64,000 nt of DNA from Fictibacillus arsenicus (GCF_001642935.1 NZ_CP016761.1:1364001-1428000); one strand, 5' to 3'. Positions 1 through 6,868 are shown, counted from the first letter of the stretch. The notes: a model not told the origin generated them from the sequence alone. Translations and numbers: made by a program.

Positions 1-170
1 GTTGGGGTTTCAATGCCTGCAATCATTTTAACGAGAGTCGTTTTCCCTGCACCGGATGGACCAAGTAATCCGTAAATCTTATTCTTTTCAACGTTTAACG
101 AAATCTTTTCTAAAACCTGATGTGAACCATAGTTTTTTGATACATCGGATACGTGTATAACAGATTTCAT
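1..170 (-). CDS. ABC transporter ATP-binding protein (N-terminal part)
   Basis: The first 56 residues of an ABC-type ATPase, running off the left edge of the window. It begins MKSVIHVSDVSKNYG and has the Walker A motif GPSGAGKTT at about residues 41-49, spaced from the aromatic A-loop Tyr (KNYG) as in this family. The ATG lies just downstream of a good ribosome binding site (AAGGAGG on the minus strand, 177-183). Two TetR-type operators flank its promoter, so a regulated export operon (drug or peptide exporters of the ABC-2 type are often arranged this way) is likely. Signature and Walker B motifs are outside the window, so the substrate cannot be judged. Confidence 0.9.
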   Translation of the reverse strand, partial: MKSVIHVSDVSKNYGSHQVLEKISLNVEKNKIYGLLGPSGAGKTTLVKMIAGIETP

Positions 171-200
171 ACGGAACCTCCTTAAAGGTTAATGATAAGA

Positions 201-273
201 AGTGAGTAATCACTCATTTTCTATTTTTAGCATATGTGAGTGTACAGAATATTGTCAAGTGAGTACTCACTCA
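201..273 (-). promoter_or_regulatory. Promoter flanked by two TetR-type operators
   Basis: On the minus strand a -35 TTGACA (253-258) and a -10 TATGCT (230-235), 17-18 bp apart, precede the ABC gene. Two copies of the same 16-bp box flank them. The first is AGTGAGTAATCACTCA (201-216), between the -10 and the gene. The second is AGTGAGTACTCACTCA (258-273), overlapping the -35, and contains a perfect 14-bp palindrome. Boxes of the TGAGT/ACTCA type are typical TetR/AcrR operators. The regulator is probably encoded in the same operon outside the window (inference). Confidence 0.7.
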
Positions 274-284
274 TTTGTTTCGAC

Positions 285-317
285 ACAAAAAGAGATCCCC
301 GAATAATAAGGGGATCT
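285..317 (-). terminator. Terminator of the universal stress protein gene
   Basis: GATCCCC (294-300) pairs with GGGGATC (310-316) around a 9-nt loop. Read on the minus strand it is followed by CTTTTTG. It lies 35 bp past the stop of the usp gene. Confidence 0.75.
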
Positions 318-351
318 TCGTATATTTGAGGGGGTATTCATCGTAGTAACG

Positions 352-792
352 TTACTTAATAACCAGTACGGGACATTCAGCTTTTTGAACAACGTAATGG
401 CTTACACTTCCTAAGAACAATTCTTTTACACCGCTTAACCCGCGGCTGCCGATCACGATTAAATCGATTCCGTTTAGTGACGAATAGTGGGTAAGTACGT
501 TTCCTGGGTGTCCTTCAATCGCTTTTGCAACGATAGGATGATCTGTTTTTAGGCTGATTTCTATTTTGACATTTTGGATGATCGCTTCGTTTCTTTCTTT
601 TAACTCGTAGGATGCTTGTTCAACAGGATAGTTTGCGTACGTATATGCCATCGTATAAACAGGCTGGTAAACGGTGACTAGGTGAAGTTCATCGTCTTTT
701 CTTTCGTTCGCAAATTCCACTGCAAAGTCTAATGCCTTTTGGCTTTCCTGAGATCCTTCATAAGCAACAAGGATGGTTTGTATGTTATTCAT
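352..792 (-). CDS. Universal stress protein, UspA family
   Basis: A 146-residue single-domain Usp protein. It starts NNIQTILVAYEGS, the usual beta-1 strand and nucleotide-binding loop, and ends with the ATP-binding signature GSRGLSGVKELFLGSVSHYV (G-2X-G-9X-G-S/T) followed by CPVLVIK. The length matches the family. These soluble homodimers accumulate under stress, starvation or oxygen limitation, and the ATP-binding motif is intact. The gene is monocistronic, with a GGGAGG ribosome binding site, its own terminator and an FNR-like box in the promoter, which points to anaerobic or nitrate-linked induction (inference). Confidence 0.92.
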   Translation of the reverse strand: MNNIQTILVAYEGSQESQKALDFAVEFANERKDDELHLVTVYQPVYTMAYTYANYPVEQASYELKERNEAIIQNVKIEISLKTDHPIVAKAIEGHPGNVLTHYSSLNGIDLIVIGSRGLSGVKELFLGSVSHYVVQKAECPVLVIK

Positions 793-834
793 CTTAAATC
801 CTCCCTACACTTTTTATATTTTGGAACTGATTTA

Positions 835-877
835 AGCATATGATGTTAGAAGGTATTTGTATGTGATAAACATCACA
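835..877 (-). promoter_or_regulatory. FNR/CRP-type box positioned for class II activation of usp
   Basis: TGTGATAAACATCACA (862-877) is a perfect TGTGA-N6-TCACA dyad, the Fnr consensus of Bacillus. A -10 hexamer TATGCT lies at 835-840 on the minus strand, which predicts a transcription start near 828. The box is then centred at -41.5, the standard position for class II activation, and there is no good -35. The target is the usp gene at 352-792. Confidence 0.65.
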
Positions 878-901
878 AACTTTTGCTGTTTTGAAATAAT
901 A

Positions 902-930
902 TTGACGAAAATTTCAGGAAAAACCATAAT
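902..930 (+). promoter_or_regulatory. Promoter of the leader peptide/methyltransferase transcript
   Basis: TTGACG (902-907), a 17-bp spacer and CATAAT (925-930) form a SigA promoter. Transcription would start near 937, so the mRNA carries a leader of about 130 nt with a short ORF before the methyltransferase. Confidence 0.65.
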
Positions 931-962
931 TAACCTATATTACAAGAAATGAGGGGTTAAAG

Positions 963-1016
963 ATGTTAAAAAACAACACTAGCTATGTTCAAATGATGAT
1001 GGTGCGGAAGGGTTGA
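963..1016 (+). CDS. 17-residue leader peptide upstream of methyltransferase
   Basis: An ORF with its own ribosome binding site (GAGGGGT, 951-957) and an ATG 5 nt later. It encodes MLKNNTSYVQMMMVRKG and stops at 1014-1016. It lies wholly in the 5' leader of the methyltransferase mRNA, and its last three codons form one arm of a hairpin. Its size and place are those of leader peptides that control erm-type resistance genes by ribosome stalling. No similarity to a known leader is claimed. Confidence 0.55.
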   Translation: MLKNNTSYVQMMMVRKG

Positions 1017-1061
1017 AATTTCGTTAACACTGACCCTCCGTGTAAAAACACTAATGGGGGA
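1005..1061 (+). promoter_or_regulatory. Candidate translational attenuator with mutually exclusive hairpins
   Basis: CGGAAGGGT (1005-1013, end of the leader ORF) can pair with ACCCTCCG (1033-1040). The same CCTCC (1035-1039) can instead pair with GGGGG (1056-1060), the ribosome binding site of the methyltransferase, helped by a GTGT/ACAC stem (1040-1043 with 1048-1051). If a ribosome finishes the leader ORF it covers the first arm, and the site-sequestering hairpin can form. If it stalls earlier, the first hairpin can form and expose the site. The pairings are visible in the sequence; the mechanism is inferred. Confidence 0.45.
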
Positions 1062-1069
1062 ATTAATTT

Positions 1070-1834
1070 ATGTCTTTTAGCAATTATGGAGAACTTTGTA
1101 CGGAAGTTTATGATCTTACTAAAAAAGTTGGACAGTCTTTTGGCGGGGACATTGAGTATTACACGAGCAGACTGAAGGAAAACGGCGGACGTACCTTGGA
1201 AGCGATGGTCGGATCCGGGCGTGTAATCATTCCGCTTTTGGAAGCAGGGCTTCACGTTGATGGAATGGACTATTCTGCTGAGATGCTGGCTTCTTGTCAA
1301 AAGCGGATCGACGCAAAAGGATTATATGCTAACCTTTATCAAAGTGATCTTCAGAAACTCGATTTGCCTCAAAAATATAAGAATATCATTATACCTGGAG
1401 GCTCATTTTTACTGATCGAAAAGCGGGAAGAGTCACGTCAGGCATTGGAACAGATGTATGAAAATCTTGAGGATGACGGGCGTTTGATCTTGGATATCTT
1501 CCTGCCTACCGATAATTTTGAAGCGGGAAAAGTGCTTCGTACATTAACGGTAGACTGCCCGAACGGGGACATCATTACGATGGAAGATAAACTAGTAGAA
1601 GTGAACTTCTTCGAACAATACAAAGTATCCTATCTAAAGTACGAAAAATGGCGTCAGGGAAGTCTTATACAGACAGAACTGCAGCGTTTTGCAATCCGCT
1701 GGTACGGAATTGAAGAACTAAAGCTGATTATGGAGAGCGTTGGTTTTAAAAATGTTTCAGCGAGTGCTGACTTCCAGTATGGAAAGAAACCGACTTGCGC
1801 CCGTCAAAGCTTTGTTTTTGAAGCAACAAAATAA
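1070..1834 (+). CDS. Class I SAM-dependent methyltransferase
   Basis: A 254-residue soluble methyltransferase of the Rossmann class. Motif I is LEAMVGSGRVIIPLLEAG (about residues 44-61), where the usual D/E-x-G-x-G-x-G is the variant E-A-M-V-G-S-G-R. Motif II is the acidic VDGMDYSAEML, the post-II segment is QSDLQKLDL, and DDGRLILDIFLP corresponds to the strand after motif III. The C-terminal half has the WRQGS...RWYGIEELKLIMESVGF pattern of small-molecule methyltransferases. The acceptor cannot be told from sequence. The attenuator-like leader raises the possibility that expression responds to a translation inhibitor or to SAM supply, but nothing in the protein itself identifies it as an rRNA methylase. 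Confidence 0.85.
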   Translation: MSFSNYGELCTEVYDLTKKVGQSFGGDIEYYTSRLKENGGRTLEAMVGSGRVIIPLLEAGLHVDGMDYSAEMLASCQKRIDAKGLYANLYQSDLQKLDLPQKYKNIIIPGGSFLLIEKREESRQALEQMYENLEDDGRLILDIFLPTDNFEAGKVLRTLTVDCPNGDIITMEDKLVEVNFFEQYKVSYLKYEKWRQGSLIQTELQRFAIRWYGIEELKLIMESVGFKNVSASADFQYGKKPTCARQSFVFEATK

Positions 1835-1841
1835 AGAAGAA

Positions 1842-1876
1842 AAACCATTTGCTTTTGTGAGCGAATGGTTTTTTTA
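1842..1876. terminator. Bidirectional terminator
   Basis: AAACCATTTGC (1842-1852) and GCGAATGGTTT (1861-1871) form an 11-bp stem, with a T run on each strand. It serves the methyltransferase and the convergent DUF4395 gene. Confidence 0.85.
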
Positions 1877-1883
1877 TACAAAA

Positions 1884-2315
1884 TTATTGTCGATTTTGTG
1901 TTTTCTGATACCGATACTGCTGCCATCTGAACCGGATAAAGCAGCCAACGCAAAATCCTAATATAGCGATGAATGATGCAGCTGCTACCATTGCAGTTGC
2001 AGCTATAGCGACCCCAGTCCAATTCAGTGTGTATCCGATAAATCCTAGAGCTAATAGCGAAATGGCGATAAGCTGGTTAAATTGCTGCTGATCTTTATCT
2101 TCAGGAATATATTCAGATGGTTTCTTTTTCAAAAATAATCCTGCAAACCTCATCACCGGATTAAAGTTAAAGAACATTCCAAGTAATCCAGCGCTTAATG
2201 GCAACAATAGAATCCATGCTTGACCAGTTAGCCATGTGGCTGCAACTGATAAAAATATAAACCATTGATTCGTGCGGACTAAAGGTCTAGGGATAGAAGC
2301 AGGACTTTTTGTCAT
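1884..2315 (-). CDS. DUF4395 family membrane protein
   Basis: A 143-residue integral membrane protein with about four hydrophobic segments in two pairs: residues 17-48, and 85-130 after a charged loop (KKKPSEYIPEDKDQQQ). The signature NFNPVMRFAG and the C-terminal GFCVGCFIRFRWQ are typical of the DUF4395 family, which in several bacilli lies near thioredoxin or sulfurtransferase genes. The conserved Cys pair in the last helix (FCVGCF) suggests a redox or metal role, but the function is unknown. Monocistronic. Confidence 0.8.
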   Translation of the reverse strand: MTKSPASIPRPLVRTNQWFIFLSVAATWLTGQAWILLLPLSAGLLGMFFNFNPVMRFAGLFLKKKPSEYIPEDKDQQQFNQLIAISLLALGFIGYTLNWTGVAIAATAMVAAASFIAILGFCVGCFIRFRWQQYRYQKTQNRQ

Positions 2316-2452
2316 AGTAATTCCGACCTTTCTTATAGGTTTAGTTATTATAGTGTAAGTGTATTCGGTCGATATGTGAAGTGTTAAGCACTATTAAATT
2401 TAAGAAGGGGATTAGGGCGGATAAAAAGAATCCTTTAGAAGAGGTGATACGA

Positions 2453-2905
2453 ATGAAGATAAAACGAGATGATACAGAGGTCCATTATCAATATGCTGAG
2501 GAAATCCGAGAAAAACTGAATCAAGACACATTTGCCCAGTGGCTCGGAATTGAACTGACGGAAATGGGGCCAGGAAGTGCAGAGGCTGAGATGACGATAA
2601 CGGAGAACATGCTGAACGCACACGGGACCGCGCATGGAGCAGTGCTTTTTGCGATCGCCGATTTTGTGTTTGCAGTGGCATGTAATTCATATGGAAAAAC
2701 ATCGGTAGGGCTGTCGGTGAACATCGGTTATTTAGCAGCTTGTCAAAAAGGGGATAAAATAACCGCAAAAGCTTCAGAAATCAAGCGGAATCATCGCACA
2801 TCTTGGTATGAAGTGACGGTTGAAAACTCAAATGAGGCGGTTGCTCATTTGAGTGCACTGTCCTATAGGAAGAACGACTACTTTGTAGGCGGGGAAGAGG
2901 AGTAG
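2453..2905 (+). CDS. PaaI-type hotdog acyl-CoA thioesterase
   Basis: A 150-residue protein with a single hotdog domain. The motif NAHGTAHGAVLFAIADFVFAV carries the catalytic Asp on the central helix, as in PaaI phenylacetyl-CoA thioesterases, and SVGLSVNIGYLAACQKGDKI is the following strand pair. The open frame extends upstream to 2381, but the GAGGTGATACG ribosome binding site (2441-2451) selects ATG 2453. Expected to hydrolyse aromatic or medium-chain acyl-CoA as a homotetramer. No phenylacetate genes are nearby, so the substrate is open. Confidence 0.85.
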   Translation: MKIKRDDTEVHYQYAEEIREKLNQDTFAQWLGIELTEMGPGSAEAEMTITENMLNAHGTAHGAVLFAIADFVFAVACNSYGKTSVGLSVNIGYLAACQKGDKITAKASEIKRNHRTSWYEVTVENSNEAVAHLSALSYRKNDYFVGGEEE

Positions 2906-2929
2906 CGAGGAGTAATCACATAAAAAGTT

Positions 2930-3001
2930 GTGATATAAAAATATAGGTTAGTCACAAAATAAATGCTGCTCATCACATAAAAAACCACTATTATCACATA
3001 A
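2930..3001. repeat. Degenerate 21-bp tandem array A (ATCACATAA units)
   Basis: Related 9-mers recur at an exact 21-bp step: GTGATATAA (2930), GTCACAAAA (2951), ATCACATAA (2972) and ATCACATAA (2993). A further ATCACATAA at 2915 is out of phase. The rest of each unit has diverged. It fills the space between the thioesterase stop and the next terminator. The reverse complement of the core (TTATGTGAT) is the unit of the array at 56.55 kb. Confidence 0.6.
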
Positions 3002-3037
3002 TTTGGTTTATTTTACCATTTTCAATAATGAGAAAAG

Positions 3038-3077
3038 GAGTGAGGCACATTGATCTGCGCCTCACTCCACTTTTTTA
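3038..3077. terminator. Bidirectional terminator
   Basis: GGAGTGAGGC (3038-3047) pairs with GCCTCACTCC (3059-3068), followed on the plus strand by ACTTTTTT and on the minus strand by TTTTC. It ends transcripts of the thioesterase and of the peroxiredoxin. Confidence 0.75.
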
Positions 3078-3572
3078 TTTTTGCAATGTTTTTTTGATAT
3101 ATTTGATCGTCTTTCTTAAATCCTCTGCTGTCGGTCTGCCAAATGGTCCTGTCTGAATATCGAAGTACAGCACACGTTTTTGGTCATCCACTAAAAACAG
3201 TGCCGGTTCACCGTGTTGGCCATGATCTTCATAGAGCTCTCCGTTATGATATTGCACACCATATGGTTCTGCCGCAGCTCTTTCAGGATCACTGAAAACT
3301 GGAAATGACAGTGAATGTGTTTCCTTCATTTTATTCAGGTTTTCCATTTCGTCGGTCGAAATCGCTAGAATGTGTGTGTTTAATTCATTAAAGGTGTCGA
3401 TGTTCTGTTCAAGCTCTTTTAATTGATCGTTACATACCGGACACCATTCTCCCCGGAAGAAAACGAGCAGATGGAAACGTTCATCTTTCTCCAGGTGCTG
3501 ATGAAAAGAAAACGGTTCTCCAGTTTCACTCTTTAAAGTAAAATCTGGCGCCTTATCGCCTGTTTTTAACAT
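3075..3572 (-). CDS. Peroxiredoxin/AhpC-TSA family thiol protein
   Basis: A 165-residue thioredoxin-fold protein. KTGDKAPDFTL opens the domain and LLVFFRGEWCPVCNDQLKEL carries the active site, with Cys44 as the likely peroxidatic cysteine and Cys47 forming a CxxC-like pair. Later motifs LAISTDEMENL and FPVFSDPERAAAEPYGV are typical of the Prx-like family. An ATG at 3578 directly abuts the GGAGGG ribosome binding site (3579-3584), while ATG 3572 has 6-nt spacing and is preferred. It probably reduces peroxides or disulfides in the cytosol. Single gene with its own terminator. Confidence 0.85.
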   Translation of the reverse strand: MLKTGDKAPDFTLKSETGEPFSFHQHLEKDERFHLLVFFRGEWCPVCNDQLKELEQNIDTFNELNTHILAISTDEMENLNKMKETHSLSFPVFSDPERAAAEPYGVQYHNGELYEDHGQHGEPALFLVDDQKRVLYFDIQTGPFGRPTAEDLRKTIKYIKKTLQK

Positions 3573-3903
3573 ATACATCCCTCCAACTCATTAGACTCTC
3601 CTTAAGGTATACCTCTAATCATGAGATTTAAACCATTTGACCAAACAATTCCTAAAATCGGTACACATATTTTGCCGCAAGCCAATAGCCAACTTTAATA
3701 ATCAATTTTTTTTCGTAAAGATTGTAAAACAATGATATTAGATTAGGGTAGCGTTAAACTTTTGGGTTAAAAAAAATAGTGCTCGACTATAGGTATATTC
3801 TACGTCTATATGTAAAAAGATTCAAAAAATGAGAAGGGTTTACAATGACTTTTTACCTATTTTAAGTTAAAGCTTTTAAAAATTAGTAGTATCTATTTGT
3901 TTT
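3573..3903. other. AT-rich intergenic region before the secreted protease
   Basis: It holds divergent promoters for the peroxiredoxin (minus) and the protease (plus). I see no convincing ORF; a 13-codon ORF near 3829 lacks a ribosome binding site. The base composition is strongly AT-rich, as in regions that bind transition-state regulators upstream of protease genes (family knowledge; no specific site claimed). Confidence 0.4.
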
Positions 3904-3972
3904 TGCTAGAATAGTAAAATTTTTCTTTATTTTCAGTTATTTCACCCCTATATTAGAAATTGTCGACGACAA
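3904..3972 (+). promoter_or_regulatory. Promoter and palindrome upstream of secreted subtilisin
   Basis: An extended -10, TGCTAGAAT (3904-3912), has no good -35, so activation by a regulator is likely. The same TTGCTAGAATAGT string precedes the second protease at 5361-5373. A perfect palindrome, TTGTCGACGACAA (3960-3972), lies just before the ribosome binding site and could be an operator. Confidence 0.45.
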
Positions 3973-3995
3973 CAAAATTTTAAGGAGTGAAGTAA

Positions 3996-5156
3996 ATGTT
4001 TAAGAAGATTGCCACTATGGCAGCAGTACTACCATTAGTTGTATCTCTTGCATCACCGGCTTCAGCGGCGAAAAGTACCGAAGTAAAGGCGAATGTAACT
4101 CCTCAAGAAATTATCGTAAAATTTAAAGATGGTGTTTCAGACTCCAAGGCAAAGTCGTTAGCAGTTAAAGCAAAGGATGAAGTAAAAGAAAAAGGTTCAA
4201 AATTCCACGTGATTAAAGTTAAAGAAGGAACAGTAGAAGAAGCTATTGCAGAATATGAAAAGAGCGGAGATGTAGAGTACGCGGAACCGAACTATACATA
4301 CCATGCTTCTTGGACACCGAATGACACGTATTTCTCAAATGGCGTACAATGGGCTCCTCAAAAAGTCAGTGCACAATCGGCTTGGGATATTACTCGCGGA
4401 TCTTCTTCTGTAAAAGTGGCGATTCTCGATACAGGTGTTGATTACAACCACCCTGATTTAGCAGGCGGAGTAATTAAAGGGTATGACTATGTGGACAACG
4501 ATTGGGATCCAATGGACCGACATGATCATGGTACACATGCTGCAGGTATTGCGGCTGCAACAACAAACAATGCTCGCGGAATTGCAGGTATGGCGCCGAA
4601 CGTTATGATTTATGCGGTACGTGTACTTGATGCAAACGGAAGCGGAACTTTAGATGACATCGCGAACGGGATCTATCATGCTGTTGATAACGGTTCTAAA
4701 GTTGTTTCCTTAAGCCTTGGGGGACCAAGCGGATCAACCTCCCTTCAAAACGCTGTAAACTATGCAGCTTCTAAAGGTGTAGTTGTTGTAGCTGCAGCAG
4801 GTAATGAAAGCACATCTGCTCCAAGCTACCCGGCTTACTATTCAAATGCGATCGCTGTAGCAGCTACTGACCGCAACGATCTTAAAGCTTCTTTCTCAAA
4901 CTACGGTTCTTGGGTTGATGTAGCAGCTCCAGGAGTAGACATTGCTTCTACAGTTCGTAACGGAGGCTATGCTTACATGTCTGGTACTTCAATGGCTTGT
5001 CCTCTAGTAGCAGGGATTGCTGGATTGCTAGCTTCACAGGGACGCAGTGCATCCAACATTCGTGCAGCGATCGAGAACACAGCTGATTACACATCTGGGA
5101 CAGGTTCTTACTACTCTAAAGGGCGTGTAAACGCAGCGGATGCTGTTCGCTACTAA
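3996..5156 (+). CDS. Secreted subtilisin-like serine protease (S8, thermitase type)
   Basis: A 386-residue preproprotease. The signal peptide covers residues 1 to about 24 (KK, hydrophobic core, SPASAA). An I9-type propeptide (about 30-103) follows, containing QEIIVKFKDGV and VEYAEPNYTYHA. The catalytic domain has Asp145 (VAILDTGVDYNHPDL), His178 (HDHGTHAAGIAA), oxyanion Asn270 (AAAGNES) and Ser332 (SGTSMACPLVAG). The last motif departs from the usual GTSMATPHVAG, with Cys for Thr and Leu for His, next to the nucleophile. There is no C-terminal extension. The ribosome binding site is AAGGAGTGAAG. It serves extracellular protein scavenging and lies directly upstream of an intracellular paralogue with the same -10 region. 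Confidence 0.95.
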   Translation: MFKKIATMAAVLPLVVSLASPASAAKSTEVKANVTPQEIIVKFKDGVSDSKAKSLAVKAKDEVKEKGSKFHVIKVKEGTVEEAIAEYEKSGDVEYAEPNYTYHASWTPNDTYFSNGVQWAPQKVSAQSAWDITRGSSSVKVAILDTGVDYNHPDLAGGVIKGYDYVDNDWDPMDRHDHGTHAAGIAAATTNNARGIAGMAPNVMIYAVRVLDANGSGTLDDIANGIYHAVDNGSKVVSLSLGGPSGSTSLQNAVNYAASKGVVVVAAAGNESTSAPSYPAYYSNAIAVAATDRNDLKASFSNYGSWVDVAAPGVDIASTVRNGGYAYMSGTSMACPLVAGIAGLLASQGRSASNIRAAIENTADYTSGTGSYYSKGRVNAADAVRY

Positions 5157-5174
5157 TCTATAAAAGTAAAAAGG

Positions 5175-5216
5175 CTCTCAAGAACGGACTGCGTCCAGAC
5201 TTGAGAGTTTCTTTTA
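5175..5216 (+). terminator. Terminator of the secreted protease gene
   Basis: CTCTCAAG (5175-5182) and CTTGAGAG (5200-5207) form the stem, with an inner GGAC/GTCC pair in the loop and TTTCTTTT after it. Confidence 0.85.
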
Positions 5217-5340
5217 TCATAATAGTTTTAAAAGACTAGTAAAAAATGTCGAAGCATAAGAGGGAGGTAAGGATGAATGCTTATGTTTCTCTTGCATAAA
5301 TTGTCGATGTAGACATAATTCCTTATTTTAAAAATGGGAC

Positions 5341-5370
5341 TTGTGGAAACTTTTAACAGTTTGCTAGAAT
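5341..5370 (+). promoter_or_regulatory. Promoter of the intracellular protease gene
   Basis: TTGTGG (5341-5346), an 18-bp spacer and TAGAAT (5365-5370) preceded by TGC. The 13-bp string TTGCTAGAATAGT is shared with the promoter of the first protease. A leader of about 180 nt follows, with a GGAGG at 5431-5435 that serves no evident ORF. Confidence 0.55.
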
Positions 5371-5555
5371 AGTGATAATAGTACCCTCAGCAAGAATCTT
5401 TATTCTTTTTTTTCTAACACTAAAAAGAAAGGAGGTTCGCATCTTCTTCGGCAGTTTCATTATCTCATTGGACCAACAAGTCTTACATGAATTTTTGCAG
5501 CCCTAGTATAACCAAATGATTCACTAATCTTTTTGATAAAAAGGAGGTAAGGATC

Positions 5556-6557
5556 ATGAGTGAAATTCGTTTAATTCCCTTTGTGCTGGAAGATGTAATG
5601 GAAATATCGAAAGAGGAAATTCCATACGGTGTTGAAATGATCAACGCTCCTGCTTTTTGGCGTGAAGGTGAAAAAGGACAAAGTGTTGTGGTGGCTGTTC
5701 TCGACACAGGCTGTGACACGAGTCATCCTGAACTCGCTAATAGAATCGCAGACGGACGGAATTTCGTAGAAGGAGAGGAAGACGATTATACGGATGCCCA
5801 TTACCATGGAACACATGTTGCAGGTACGATTGCGGCAACGCTAAATAATGCAGGTGTTGCAGGCGTTGCACCAGACGTGAAGCTGCTGATCTGCCGGGTA
5901 CTCGGTAAAGATGGAAGCGGAACGTATCAAGGGATTATCGATGCCATCGATTATTCGGTAAAATGGCGAGGCGAGAACGGGGAGAGAGTACGTGTGATCT
6001 CGATGTCACTCGGTGGACCGAACGATGTCCCTGAACTTCATGAAGCGATTCAAAGAGCAGTGTTGGAAGGTGTTCTTGTAGTCTGTGCGGCTGGAAATGA
6101 GGGGGACAACAAGGAAGATACAAACGAACATGCTTTTCCTGGGGCTTATAAAGAAGTAGTACAAGTTGGTGCAGTAGATGCCAAAATGAAGCTGGCACCT
6201 TTTTCAAACACAAATGATGAAATTGATCTCGTGGCACCAGGTGTTGATGTGATCTCGACCTATCCTGGTAATAAATATGCCAAGCTGTCTGGAACTTCGA
6301 TGGCAACTCCGCATGTTTCAGGTGCAGCAGCTTTACTGATCGAACGAGAGGAAAAACTGTTTGGCCGCGAGCTCTCTGAAGCAGAAGTTTATGCTCAGCT
6401 CGTTAAAAACACCTTAAGCATCGGATTAACGAAGAAGGCGGAAGGAAATGGATTGCTTGTCTTGAACGCGCAGGAAAAAGCGGTGTGTGATAAGGATACT
6501 TATCGAGCAATGAGAATTCCGATGGAAACGGCAGCAGCCAAAGATCCAGACTCATAA
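5556..6557 (+). CDS. ispA: Intracellular serine protease (subtilisin family)
   Basis: A 333-residue S8 protease without signal peptide. The short N-terminal propeptide carries IRLIPF (residues 4-9), the LIPY-type motif that blocks the active site in IspA zymogens until processed. Catalytic residues are Asp50 (VAVLDTGCDTSHPEL), His84 (HYHGTHVAGTIAA), Asn181 (CAAGNEGD) and Ser247 (SGTSMATPHVSG). Length and acidic composition match B. subtilis IspA, the main cytosolic protease of stationary phase, so the gene symbol is by resemblance. The start is set by AAGGAGGTAAGG. It follows the secreted paralogue, suggesting an old tandem duplication. Confidence 0.93.
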   Translation: MSEIRLIPFVLEDVMEISKEEIPYGVEMINAPAFWREGEKGQSVVVAVLDTGCDTSHPELANRIADGRNFVEGEEDDYTDAHYHGTHVAGTIAATLNNAGVAGVAPDVKLLICRVLGKDGSGTYQGIIDAIDYSVKWRGENGERVRVISMSLGGPNDVPELHEAIQRAVLEGVLVVCAAGNEGDNKEDTNEHAFPGAYKEVVQVGAVDAKMKLAPFSNTNDEIDLVAPGVDVISTYPGNKYAKLSGTSMATPHVSGAAALLIEREEKLFGRELSEAEVYAQLVKNTLSIGLTKKAEGNGLLVLNAQEKAVCDKDTYRAMRIPMETAAAKDPDS

Positions 6558-6594
6558 TGCAAGCCCGTTTCTAGGAGAAAGGGCGTGTTGGAGG

Positions 6595-6765
6595 ATGGCT
6601 TATAAAATCCTGGCACTTCTTATCAGTTTCGCAATGCTAATTGTGAAAATCTATGAAGAGATGAGAAGACGTGCAAGAATGATGGCAAAGAAAGAAGAGC
6701 TGGAAAAGAAGAAGAAACGAAAGCGCAAGAAAAACGCCAAGAAAAAAGAGAAGGAAAGTGCTTAA
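6595..6765 (+). CDS. Small membrane-anchored basic protein (56 aa)
   Basis: ATG 6595 follows TTGGAGG. The product has one hydrophobic helix (AYKILALLISFAMLIVKIY, residues 2-20) and a very basic Lys/Arg-rich helical tail ending KEKESA. It begins 37 bp after the ispA stop with no terminator between, and a strong terminator follows, so it is probably the last gene of the ispA operon. Codon use and the clear membrane-plus-tail layout support a real gene; the function is unknown. Confidence 0.65.
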   Translation: MAYKILALLISFAMLIVKIYEEMRRRARMMAKKEELEKKKKRKRKKNAKKKEKESA

Positions 6766-6783
6766 ATGAATAATTGGAACAAA

Positions 6784-6832
6784 AGCTGATCTGCTGGACA
6801 AGATAACGTCCGGAATAGATCAGCTTTTTTGC
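6784..6832 (+). terminator. Terminator of the ispA operon
   Basis: AGCTGATCTG (6784-6793) pairs with AGATCAGCT (6817-6825), with an inner TGGAC/GTCCG stem and TTTTTT after it. Confidence 0.88.
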
Positions 6833-6868
6833 TGTGTGGAGCGGATTTTGAAGATGCTTTTGAACGAG

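Noticed and set aside
5273-5299. Eight-codon ORF (MNAYVSLA) after GGGAGG upstream of ispA
   Set aside because: Very short, and it lies before the predicted ispA promoter, so it is unlikely to be a leader.
5935-6306. Antisense ORF of 123 codons in ispA
   Set aside because: His/Pro/Leu-rich shadow of a conserved protease; no ribosome binding site.
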